A DNA stretch of 64,000 nt from Symbiodinium sp. CCMP2592 (lineage: Eukaryota; Sar; Dinophyceae; Suessiales; Symbiodiniaceae). The stretch spans positions 861,881 to 925,880 of the forward strand of contig CAJNDT010002001.1 in NCBI GenBank assembly GCA_905221615.1, in the 5' to 3' direction. This document shows positions 46,045-55,525 of this stretch, piece after piece. The translations under genes were made by a program, and so were the position numbers. Every line of letters begins with the position of its first letter. Within the stretch, counting starts at the first letter, position 1. The notes under the pieces were generated by a model. That model was not told where the DNA came from. It searched no databases and saw only the letters and a program-made list of their open reading frames with translations.

Positions 46045-46272
46045 AAGTCCGAAACCCTAAACCCAAAACCCTAAACCCTAATCCCAGAATATCCCAGACT
46101 GTCAGACCCCTTCATCCTGCGAGCATCATCCGGCCTGCCACTGTTTCCAGCGTGCCCGTCACCTTGCGAATACGCCGAGCATGCCAAAAGGCCTCCATGG
46201 CCCCTGGGCAGAGGCTGGCAAAAGAAAGAACCCTAGCCCTAAACCCTAAACCCTAGACCCTAAACCCTACAA
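46045..46272. repeat. two telomere-like CCCTAAA tracts
   Basis: AACCCTAAACCCAAAACCCT at 46051-46082 and CCCTAAACCCTAAACCCTAG at 46231-46272, with about 150 bp of unremarkable sequence between. Confidence 0.9.
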
Positions 46273-46664
46273 GAATTGGAGTAAGGACTTCTTGAAGCCT
46301 GCGCATTACCCTCGCTAGAGAGAGCTCAGTGGGTGTCCTAGTGAGCATAAGTGTCCATCCATCCTTTCCCACGCGCCGTTTCAGCTGGACACAAAACATG
46401 AGGTGTGGGTGGTGTCAAAATCACGGATCAACGATGGAGGCTGACGCCTTTTAAACAAGAATTGACGACACGTCTGCACTTTGCGTGAGGATGCTCTCTC
46501 ATGCGCCTGAACCTGACAGCCGGCTTTTGAGATGACCACCCCAACGAAGTGGCATTGGTATGCAGGAGCCTGCCTAAGCCGATCATGGTAAGAACCCTGG
46601 CCAGCCAAAGCAGTCTTGCTTTAAGCACCTCTCAATTCCTAGAATCGCTACCTCTCCGGTAGCT

Positions 46665-46858
46665 ATGCCGTCTCAAGCCAAGGCCTTGACGTCTAATTAC
46701 TTTCCTTTGAGGCATTCGGCCTTGGTGATCCCCGGCATCACCCTTGGCAACGCCCATGTGGGTCAGCAGCGTGGCGATACTCGGCGTGTCCTGCTTGCAT
46801 GGGAAGCAATTGGGCTCGGCTCGGGCCCTGAAACGCCCTTATCAAGGGGAACGGAAAT
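46665..46858 (+). CDS. candidate exon ending at a family A element
   Basis: Plus-strand frame reading MPSQAKALTSNYFPLRHSAL, then ITLGNAHVGQQRGDTRRVLL and onwards, up to the element at 46859. GC-rich third positions. The ATG is not necessarily the start. The splice partner to the right was not found. No family recognised. Confidence 0.35.
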
Positions 46859-46940
46859 GGGTACCTTATGTGGGGTCCTTATAATAAGGATCCTACCATT
46901 TAGGGTACCATATTAGGGTCCCCTATTTTCGGAAACTTCC
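46859..46940. mobile_element. family A element with AAAT target duplication, left arm truncated
   Basis: It starts GGGTACCTTATGTGGGGTCC (outer TIR altered) and ends CCCTATTTTCGGAAACTTCC. AAAT flanks both ends (46855-46858, 46941-46944). Confidence 0.75.
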
Positions 46941-47364
46941 AAATAGCTTGGACCGAAACTGAAACCACCCAATCAATCGCCCTGGGCCTCTCCAAAAGCT
47001 CAAACAGTTGACATCTCGTCCTGCTGGCCCGCGCGTTCGAAGAGCGAGCCGGCCAACTGGAACACCTGTGCTTCAATGTTTTGAAGCCTTCAGGATCTTG
47101 ATGGAAAGCAGGCTAAACCCAACAAAGGCTTCTCTGTATCCTGAAAACCCTCTAGCCCCAGATGCAAGGCACAGGGAAGCCCTGGCTCAGAGAGACCTTT
47201 AAAGGTGATTGCGGCATTTTCGGACTCGAAGTCTTGGCGGCACACTCTGTGATTAGCTTCCCCACCCTCGCAACCCCACATCTTGGACTCTCGGCACTCT
47301 TCGGACCGTACAGGTTGAAGGCCCGGCTGAGCTGACTTCTTGGACTTGTGAGGTCCCCACATAG

Positions 47365-47452
47365 TTGTTTTTCCGAACATGGGGGACCCTGATAAAGTAC
47401 CCTCAGTAGTAGGATCCTTATTGAGGACCCCGAAGCTTCGGAAACTCCCACG
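47365..47452. mobile_element. family A element flanked by direct CCACATAG repeats
   Basis: The core is GTAGGATCCTTATTGAGG and the right end is TTCGGAAACTCCC. CCACATAG lies at 47357-47364 and 47453-47460. The left TIR is degenerate (TTTTTCCGAACATGGGG). Confidence 0.75.
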
Positions 47453-47495
47453 CCACATAGGGTGCAGAGTCGGCTTGCCCCCGAGTGCCGGAGGC

Positions 47496-47557
47496 CTCGA
47501 GGTTCGTCATGGCTTTGTTGACCTCCAGGCGGCTGGCAGCCGCAGCGCGGTTCGAGC
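47496..47557 (-). CDS. small coiled-coil-like exon
   Basis: After CAAAGCCCAG the minus strand reads SNRAAAASRLEVNKAMTNLE up to an AG|GC donor (phase 0), or may continue toward the family A element at 47452. GC-rich third positions. No family recognised. Confidence 0.45.
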
Positions 47558-48359
47558 CTGGGCTTTGAAGTAACCAGGGGAAAGAAGTATAGACGTTTAT
47601 TTCATAATTGGTTTGGTTCCCTTTAATTTAAGTAACAGGTTTCAAAACAGGATTAAAGTATGGTACTCCATAGCCCAGGAGCTGGCAGGAAAGATGGACT
47701 GCAGAGCCAGCTGTAGCCTGGCAGCAGTGGCAAAACAGAAGACAGAATACCGACCCGAACGAAATGAGCACCGGCAAAAGCAGCCAGGGCCCCGACCCAT
47801 CTTGGAGAAGTTCCTTGGACATCCAAGCACAGATCAGGGCCGATGACTAGCTTGGGTTTGGCATAGCCATCAATGTTCGCGGCTTTTTGCTTCGCATGTA
47901 AGTCTGCAAACCAAGGACATCCAGCAGCGCGAACATGCGGTCCCCATCGAGAGATAATAGCCGCTTCGCGAACATTACGCAATTCTCGTATGGGAAGCCC
48001 CTTGAAAGCGGTTGCGCAACCTCGCCCGATTATTTGCATACCGACACAGCCTGGACATCCTTGCACAAACTGCCATACTTCAACACTTCATGTGGATGTA
48101 TCCCAAAAACTTTGCCTCGTGCTGCACAAGTCTACCCTACCTCTGAAAAGAACAATCCTCGGATGAAAACCAATACCGCGAGGCTGCAGAGCATGAGTCC
48201 GGAGCTCGGAACCCGATACTTCAGGCACCAGGGCATAAGTGTCTGCTGCATTCTGCTGCCATGGTGCTCCGGCTAGCTCGCGAAGGCCAGTCTCCCACAG
48301 CATCCTCGACATTCCATCAGGTCATGGTTGCTAGCCGCTAGCAGCATTTTGGCAGTGTC

Positions 48360-48362
48360 GCA

Positions 48363-48395
<33 letters not shown>

Positions 48396-48545
48396 GGTGG
48401 TGGTGGTGGTGGTGGTGGTGGTGGTGGTGGTGGTGGTGGTGGTGGTGGTGGTGGTGGTGTTGGTGGTGGTGGTGGTGGTGGCGGTGTCGGTGTCGGCGAG
48501 GATAGCAGTGGTGAAGGCGATGGTAGTGATAATCATGACGGCGAT
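48360..48545. repeat. GTG triplet microsatellite
   Basis: (GATGAT)n then a long (GTG)n at 48381-48480 with decay on the right. Poly-Val and poly-Thr frames are artefacts. Confidence 0.95.
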
Positions 48546-48725
48546 AGGGACCAGGACGAGGAGGAGGTGAGTGTCGTCGTAAACCCTTTGGACAAGGTAA
48601 TCTTCTCCATCATCCCCTTCTCGCTCCTGACCTGGTAATTAATGACACGGAGACCAACATTTGTTCACGGGCTTTCGTAGCAGCTCACGATTCAGTTTGT
48701 CGACCGATCATGTTGTTGGCCTTCG

Positions 48726-49007
48726 ATGCCAAGTGCCCTCAGGAAACCTGAACCTGAAAACTCGCATCCGACACTGATCCGCTCGCCTGGACAAAGAGCG
48801 AACGATGTACTTGCAAGCCAGGCTTGCTATCACGCCGGGAACAAGGGGGCTAGAATACGAATGGGCGGGCAGGCATGCGTTGGCGAACTCAAACAGGCAC
48901 TAGCCGCAAATCCAAATTTTCAAGCCTGGGGCACTGAGACCTATCATCAAGTTCCGCCCAGAAGCCATCCCACCGCATCGAAAAGACGATCGGCTTCGTC
49001 TGCCTAG
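48726..49007 (+). CDS. hypothetical open frame
   Basis: 93 codons on the plus strand; the second half (RIRMGGQACVGELKQALAAN then PNFQAWGTETYHQ) looks coding. Splice sites not assigned. No family recognised. Confidence 0.35.
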   Translation: MPSALRKPEPENSHPTLIRSPGQRANDVLASQACYHAGNKGARIRMGGQACVGELKQALAANPNFQAWGTETYHQVPPRSHPTASKRRSASSA

Positions 49008-49387
49008 AAAGTTGAGGGACCCGGCAGAAACATATCTCAAGCAAGAAGTATGCTGGGCTTCAGGCTTTCGGGTGATACGACCGACAAGAAATCCCAGCTT
49101 CAGTCCCGAATTCGGTTTAAAGCAATCAGCAGCACCTGGTCATAGTGTCCAGCTGCTGAAGCACTGCAGAAGTGGATGCTGCAGCAACATGAACGATGCC
49201 TTCACATTTTCAGCAAGGCTAATTAATCTGAGCTTCAACCCACTGGACCGCCAACCTCCCGAGACACAAGTTCAGACACTACCACCGGAACCCCAACTCC
49301 AAACCTTGGACCTGAATCGAAACTACAGCTGTAAGCCTGAACCGCAAAAACCAAACTCTCGATCCTCGAGCCCAAATCCGACAGAGC

Positions 49388-49480
49388 CTTCAGGGCCGAG
49401 TTCGTGAGCATGAGCCGTAGCTGCTTCTCCAGGGTTACTGCGAGCCACTGCTGCAAGGCACGGGTCATGAAGCAGTCCGC
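49388..49480 (-). CDS. exon of an unrecognised helical protein
   Basis: After AATTGTGAG the minus strand reads ADCFMTRALQQWLAVTLEKQ then LRLMLTNSALK to an AG|GC donor (31 codons, phase 0). It may instead continue as ALSDLGSRIESLVF. Third positions are strongly G/C. It looks amphipathic. No family recognised. Confidence 0.5.
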
Positions 49481-49602
49481 CTCACAATTTCGGGATCGGC
49501 GCCAAGAACCCTGTAGGCCCTGGACCCCGAAAGCCACGGGCCCCAAAAGCTCGAAAGGTCCCAACAACTTAAAGCAGTGCTTCGGATGATGTGAGGCCAA
49601 AA

Positions 49603-49680
49603 GGGGGGTTTAAGATTCTTGGGGTAGGGATTCCAAAATATGACCCCTATGATGGGAACCCTAGTCCCTACTAAACCCCC
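49603..49680. mobile_element. small palindromic element (family L)
   Basis: GGGGGGTTTAAGATTCTTGG with GTAGGGATTCC on the left; GGAACCCTAGTCCCTAC and TAAACCCCC on the right. Confidence 0.65.
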
Positions 49681-50078
49681 ATAGGCTAAAACCCGATTTG
49701 GCCTCCTACGATCGGAGCAATACAATCACTACAGCCCTAAGCCCTAAGCCTGAAACACCAAACCCGAAAGCGTCGGAGAGCCCGGCTCAGGCGGCTTACA
49801 GAACTCGTGGGGCAGCTTCTGAATAATACGATGGTTCTTGCTTTTTCAATCTCCCACTCGGCGGCCTTGAAAAGATTGAGACCACAGCCGAGCACTTCGA
49901 GAAGCGGCGCTTGCTCTTCATGGACGGTGATGGCATCCTAGCACGTCGACTCGCAGGGTTGACAAACAGGTTGATCAGGGGAACAGCGTTTGCTGAGTGA
50001 TCATTGTTCTCTCTCACAGTGATCTGGGCGGAAAACCCTCTCAAACCCACAGCCCAAGATCGGCAGCCCATCAAGCCA

Positions 50079-50188
50079 TAATGTAGGAACCTGATTAAGA
50101 AACCTTGGGCCTTTATTGGGGTTCCTTATATGAATCCTACTATTTTGGGATTATAGGCCCCGGGTTTCTTAATCAGGTTCCTACATTA
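50079..50188. mobile_element. palindromic element with a TIR of about 25 bp (family I)
   Basis: TAATGTAGGAACCTGATTAA pairs perfectly with TTAATCAGGTTCCTACATTA. The core has TTATTGGGGTTCCTTATATG and TACTATTTTGGG. Confidence 0.85.
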
Positions 50189-50594
50189 CCATAAACCCAT
50201 TCGACCCAGCACTGTCGAAACACTACCGGCGTCCTGGAGCCAACTGCCCTGCAAACCCCGCCATGCCCGGATGGCAGCGTCTTCCCCATAGGCCAGATCC
50301 TGATTTAAGCTGTTGGGGCTCTTGCACTTTTAGGGCTCCACAGGCTTTGAGAGACGATGGAGTAGCAAAAAAAGCTGGAAGGCTTCATGTTCCGTAGTTC
50401 TGGGAGTTTTGGCTCTGATGGCTTGAGGCTTTCGAGCCAACTTCAGGGGATCGAGTTGCCTCAAGTTTGGGAGCCCGGGGTTTGGACCCACCTCTGTGAA
50501 GTCGAACTAGATATGTGATATGATATGCTTGCTTTTGTTTACGGCTGTGCGAAGGATCTGCAATCATATCTCTAGCACTCAACCTCTTCAGCCT

Positions 50595-50708
50595 TTACCC
50601 TCCCAAATCTCGACCCAGACCCAATCCTCGCGCAGCATCTGTGCGGCCCTGGGCGGCAGTAGCAGAGTCACCTCGCAGCCGTTGCAGCCTCGCAAGCTCT
50701 TCAGTCGA
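50595..50708 (-). CDS. terminal exon, coiled-coil-like
   Basis: The minus strand reads TEELARLQRLRGDSATAAQG then RTDAARGLGLGRDLGG and TAA. Possible AG|G acceptors lie inside the first codons. Charged and Ala/Arg rich. The plus strand at 50795-50890 is also coding-like (TELESYESRLNEAMLNNLLI), so a plus-strand gene may lie next to it. No family recognised. Confidence 0.4.
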   Translation of the reverse strand, partial: STEELARLQRLRGDSATAAQGRTDAARGLGLGRDLGG

Positions 50709-51175
50709 CAATGGGATCTGGGAGTTCCGGCAGTAAGAAATCGCCTGGAACACAAGATGTCGAGTTTGGGGCTGAGGACGATGCATAGCGATTGAAACGT
50801 GTAGTTACCGAGCTGGAATCTTATGAGTCCCGCCTGAATGAAGCTATGCTCAATAATTTGTTGATTCCGTCCTTGCTTAGTGTAAGGGTTCGCCCCTGAT
50901 CTGTTTTCTGCCAGTACTGCTGCGACTTTTTTCTGGAGTCTTGCTGTGGATGTGGTGGTTGCAGATACTATGATACCCAAAGGTTAACCGCATTCGGCCT
51001 CAAGCCCCAAAGTCGGGCAAGAAACCCTGAACCCCGCCAAGGCCTCCGGGATCTGCCCAAGCCAGGTTTCTGCGCCCGCGCGAGGGTGAGAGACCCTTCC
51101 TGAGACAAAGCTTGGACTGTTTGGGATAAGGGTGAATGTTCCGGGCTCTGACACGACAGCGCATGGCAGTCCAGC

Positions 51176-51590
51176 ATGCCGAGGCTTGAGTGCACAAATC
51201 GGTGTGGAGTTGGAGGCTGTGGTTCAATGAGCCGGGCGCAGGATTCCGGATCAACGTGCTGCTTGGATCATGCCTCCGAGGTTCAAAGGAATTTGATTGT
51301 TATAGAATTCTGTCTTGGACTGTTCCATGCACTCGAAATGTGCATGACGCCTTCTCAGTACAATGTACAACTACGATACATGGTAAGAGATGCTCTGTCA
51401 GTTTTGCCCCTTCAAATCAGCTTGATGAGTACGTTTGATGTTGCGCCGACCGTGGAAACAAGATCACAAAAGCCATGCCGCGGTGATGTCGTGCTGCTGT
51501 CAGCAAGCCGCAATGCCTTCAGTCTGGACACTCGACCGACTCTACTTAGAGGCACAAAAGCAACCTTACCTGCCCGAGTAGAAAGCGATG
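51176..51590 (+). CDS. hypothetical open frame
   Basis: Part of the longest non-repeat plus frame (continuing to 51781 through a TGC triplet tract). It includes FCLGLFHALEMCMTPSQYN, followed in the DNA by ATG|GTAAGAG, a possible GT donor near 51380. No family recognised. Confidence 0.35.
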
Positions 51591-51750
51591 ACTACTACTG
51601 CTGCAGCTACTGCTGCAGCTACTGCTGCTGCTACTGCTACCACTCCCATGATTACTTCTACTGGATTACCAGGACGACTACACTAGCAGTAGTAGCAACA
51701 CTCCTGTCAACAGTTTGCAGTCGGGTCCGTGCCTGCCAGAGCTCACAGAG

Positions 51751-51849
51751 GCTGGGAAGGCTGCCGAGGCTGCCAGGATAGTGCCAAGGCATCAGGATCA
51801 CCAGAACTTTTCCGATCTGGCTCCCATACCTCTCGGACTCGGATGTTGA
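51751..51849 (+). CDS. terminal exon of an unrecognised gene
   Basis: After GCTCACAGAG the plus strand reads AGKAAEAARIVPRHQDHQNF then SDLAPIPLGLGC and TGA (33 codons). A pyrimidine-poor acceptor weakens it. It could belong with the frame at 51176. No family recognised. Confidence 0.4.
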   Translation, partial: AGKAAEAARIVPRHQDHQNFSDLAPIPLGLGC

Positions 51850-52294
51850 ACGCTGAATCCAAAACCACAAGCCCTAAAACCATGTGTTCTTTATATAAGC
51901 ACCTCTTTTCTGGGTAGGCTTTAGATCAAAATCCTGATTTCGAAGACCTCTTGAAGTCGGCGACTCGCTCCGGGAGCTGTGGAGGGCAGCGGTGCAGGTT
52001 CACGCAGAGGCTGCATGTCCTCTTTGGAGTTTCAATAGGGGCGTTGGGGCTCTTGGGGGTTTCGGATGTGTTTGCTGGTCTGAGGTTTGAAGATTTTCAA
52101 ACATTTCTGGACTTGCCGGTTTGGGGATTTGGGATTCGCTGTTCCTTGGGAACTTTACTGTGAAGAAACATGTTGAGGAGCTCTGTGTGCAGGAGCTGGG
52201 GTTCTAGTCTGCGGCTGTCGCATCAAGGCCCCAGCACTTAGGGTGGCCGAGCTTGCTTGAAGGAGTGTCGATCCCATTCCCATCCATTCTCATG

Positions 52295-52891
52295 CTACTG
52301 ACTACTTTCACGAAGAGTTTTCGCTACCATGATCAATAAATACACAGCAAGCACGACAACAGAGCTGCAGCTCCAGACATAGGTCTGCCGAGGGTTGAGT
52401 CCACGGTCGTGGCCTGAGATGTGGACTGAGTAAGAGCTTGTCGATGTTCGGGACTCCAGTTTTGGCATATCAAGAGCGTGGAATCCTCCCAGACCTCTAC
52501 TGCGAACTAACCTTGCCACCGAGATGCAGAAAGACCAACCCGATTGAAACGACCGGCTGCATGCATGGCAACTCGAGGTTTCTTCGCAGCAGTCCAAATC
52601 CGACAACTCGTACGATTTCACCGAGCGGCAGAATTCCTCCAGCGCGCCCACCACCTCGCCAACCGCGTCCCGGGGCGAACAGCTGAGCATGTGGGTCGCC
52701 GGGCCAGCGTTCTCCGGGCCGTAGATGGAATCCTGGGCTGTGGCTTAGTCATCGACTGAGAAATTTACAAGTGTAGCCGAAAAACCTAAGGCACAGAGGC
52801 TCGGAGACTGGTCCGAGCAGGAATGCAATCTTTGATGCTCTAGAAGTGCCACAGGCCAAAACAGATCCTTAAAGCGTTCACTTGCACGGCC
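52295..52891 (-). CDS. last two exons of a protein with a C-terminal membrane anchor
   Basis: Exon about 52768-52891 follows a strong acceptor (TTTTCTTTGCAG) and reads GRASERFKDLFWPVALLEHQ onwards; the donor is GTAAAT (phase 0) or, less likely, CTTAG|GT. Exon 52295-52732 (after AGCCCAG) is open for 146 codons: DSIYGPENAGPATH, then AVGEVVGALEEFCRSVKSYE with very GC-rich third positions, then a Ser/Cys-rich middle and a hydrophobic segment (VVVLAVYLLIMVAKT) followed by LRESSQ and TAG. The layout suggests a tail-anchored or single-pass membrane protein. No family recognised. Confidence 0.6.
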
Positions 52892-53026
52892 CTGCAAAGA
52901 AAAGCATGCAATGCCAGGTCTCCACGTACGCAGACCCCTGCAAGCCATCTCGTGGGCAAGTCACCATCCTAAGTGCCACATACCAGTAGCAGAGCAAAGG
53001 CTCCAGGTGCTTAGAATTCAGCCTTC

Positions 53027-53242
53027 ATGGTTTTAGAGTTCAGGTGCTGCAAGCTTGCTGCTGGAGGGAAAGATTTGTTGATGTTCCTTGATCCCATCGC
53101 AGCCTGCAATGTCTCAAAACCCTTGGAACTGCGCATTAAAAATCACATGCCCCGCAAAGTCGCAGCAAATCAGCGAAAGCCCTCAGGTCACCATGCAAAG
53201 CCCGACAAGGCCTACCTGAACTTCCATTTCTGCAATCTCTGA
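53027..53242 (+). CDS. hypothetical open frame
   Basis: 71 codons, including KLAAGGKDLLMFLDPIAACN and LELRIKNHMPRKVAANQRKP. Lys-rich; strand not certain. No family recognised. Confidence 0.3.
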   Translation: MVLEFRCCKLAAGGKDLLMFLDPIAACNVSKPLELRIKNHMPRKVAANQRKPSGHHAKPDKAYLNFHFCNL

Positions 53243-53371
53243 GCTCCACAAGCTCAGCAAGACGCCCACAACCGCAAAGGCCTGAACATTCGCTGCAGAC
53301 TTCACCCTGTGAATCTTCTTTGATGAAACCTGACTAATCTTAGCGGTCTGAAGGCCTGCTACTGGCAGACC

Positions 53372-53496
53372 GTCTGGTGCTTAGTAGGGAATGGGCGAAT
53401 GGATCCCCCTAGTATAGCCCCTATATAATCCCCAATATATAATCCCCACTAATGGTCTCCATAAGCCATTCCCCCATTCCCTACTAAGCACCAGAC
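53372..53496. mobile_element. family B related palindromic element with different outer ends
   Basis: GTCTGGTGCTTAGTAGGGAA pairs with CCTACTAAGCACCAGAC. The inner TTAGTAGGGAATGG is shared with family B, but the outer eight or nine bases differ and are themselves inverted. Confidence 0.8.
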
Positions 53497-53679
53497 AGCA
53501 GAAGCTTCGAGCCAAGCTGCTCCGTCCTCTCCTTGGCCACGCAGCAGGCGGCCTCCTCTAGGCTCGCCTTCGGCGGTGCCATGCTCAAGCTAATGAAAAA
53601 ATGATGCATAGGAGCGGCTACTTCCAAGGCCAGCCTAGTCAACCCCAAGAGCAATATAGAGCAATAAATCCTGGTTACA

Positions 53680-53870
53680 TGTTTCTTCTTCTTCTTCTTG
53701 CTGCTGCCTTTGCGTGCTGCTGATGCGTGCTGCTGGTGCGTCGTGCTGGTGCTGGTGCTGTTGCCGGTGCAGGTGGTAGTGCAGTTGCAGGTGCTGGTGC
53801 AGGCGCAAGTATGGATGCCGGTACGGGTGCAGGTGCTGGTGCAATTCAGGTAGTATGAATAGTGGCAGTG
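53680..53870. repeat. TTC and GCTGGTGC-type repeat tract
   Basis: (TTCTTC)n at 53682-53700 and degenerate GCTGGTGCAGG units to about 53850. Confidence 0.75.
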
Positions 53871-54000
53871 GCAGTCGCTCGAGATCTACACTTTGCTCTC
53901 CAAGCAAGGGGCCTCCATACCGATGCCTGCTTGCAAGACCAACTCCAAGAACTGAGCTGAGAGGTGGTGGATGCTCACGCCGCGCAGGCTGTGACCTCTC

Positions 54001-54201
54001 ATGGACGTAGGGATTCGCGATCTTCCCTGTCGTAGAAGCTATGCTTTTAATGATCACGTGTTGAAGGTTTCGGACGACAGCTTGGGGCCTGGGGAGAAGA
54101 CGCCTCAGGGCAGGTACGACAAACGTTTAATGGGGGAGAGTCTGGCACGCTCGGAAAAAGGCTTCAGGACTAATGTCTTTAGCCATTTCCGAACTCTTTA
54201 A
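54001..54201 (+). CDS. candidate exon of an unrecognised gene
   Basis: The plus strand reads RSYAFNDHVLKVSDDSLGPG then EKTPQGRYDKRLMGESLA and ends HFRTL at TAA. Coding-like composition. The in-frame ATG at 54001 may or may not be the start. No family recognised. Confidence 0.4.
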   Translation: MDVGIRDLPCRRSYAFNDHVLKVSDDSLGPGEKTPQGRYDKRLMGESLARSEKGFRTNVFSHFRTL

Positions 54202-54882
54202 CTTCTTGTTTTTCCACAAACAACAGCAGAACACTGGTCGTTGTGACCGCAGTGCCCTAAGGCCCCAAAAGGCGAACATGCAAAGAAATACACGCCCTTT
54301 TTGCGTCCGTCCTGCCCCCCCCCACCTATCGCAATCCATCTGAAACAGATACAAAGCACAAGACGAGACAGAAATGGATGAAAGAAAGTGACCTACTATG
54401 TGAAACTACTGAGTGTGCCACGCATTGCCACGCTACGAATACACGTGCGATCAAACAAACAACATCGACCGAGTTCTGTTTGGTTCATGCTGAGGCCATT
54501 TCACTTTCCGATTTTGCACAACCTGCAGACGACATGTGTAGATTTTTGTATATCTATACACAAGTACATGAAACATTATGGATATGGATCATCCCACTCC
54601 ATCAGCAGACATCTCATGTTGCTTAACCCTACAACCTTAGGACCCTAGTCCTGAAACCTGGCAGCCTACACCCCTACAGCCCTACATGACCCTAAAAGTG
54701 CCAGTCTGAGGTCAACCGGAAACCATAGCAATACTATTCCCCATACTGGAATGTACTTCTCAGAGCCATATTCTGAGTGTTGGTCAGTATCCGTAGATCG
54801 TAGTACATTGTGTGTTCGAAGAATAAAAGCCCTGATGTTCTGAGACCCAGTAGGACATGCACTCACGGATCTGTGCCAGTGG

Positions 54883-55146
54883 GTGGGAGGTCCTTGTGTG
54901 AGAAAGGACACTGCAGCGGCGGCTATGCAAAACAACTACGATGTGAATACCGACAAACATAACACGGCGCTATATACCGCCGGCCCTTCGACATCTACCA
55001 GGCGCAGCCAAAAGACGAGCAACCAAACAACGAATCACTGCTCTGCCTATGCTGGGATCGAGATGTCGCAGCTGCTGCGTCAGGGCACCTTGCACGTACA
55101 TGATGCGAAGTTTAGGAAATCAGCGAAGAATGGAGCAAGCGTCTAA
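54883..55146 (+). CDS. hypothetical open frame
   Basis: 87 codons, including NNYDVNTDKHNTALYTAGPS and GIEMSQLLRQGTLHVHDAKF. A second plus frame (55049-55393) overlaps. No family recognised. Confidence 0.3.
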   Translation: MGGPCVRKDTAAAAMQNNYDVNTDKHNTALYTAGPSTSTRRSQKTSNQTTNHCSAYAGIEMSQLLRQGTLHVHDAKFRKSAKNGASV

Positions 55147-55525
55147 CGGATCGTCGAGCTCAAAAGACTCTGTCATGTGCCGTTTCCATCGGAAAGGCCG
55201 ATGGGCAGGTGCTACTAGAGTTACTAGAGGAGACGTAACGGTGAGAATCACCATTAACATTGCGCAGAGCTGCTCGGAAAAGCACGGGTGTTACCTGCAT
55301 TCACAGTGTCGAGGCCGAACCCCCTTTTCAACACGTGACTGGCCGCACAAGAAGAACGGGCTGACGTCCGGAGATCTGCATGCCTTCTCTTGACATTATC
55401 TCCACAAGCTCAATTGCCCTCAACCCTCACCCTTGCACCTGATACTGCCTTTCAGCCCCACTCCCCAAACTTCTCGAGATGCACTCATGGAGGAACAAAA
55501 GCCCACAAAAAGCAGCACTGGGCAC

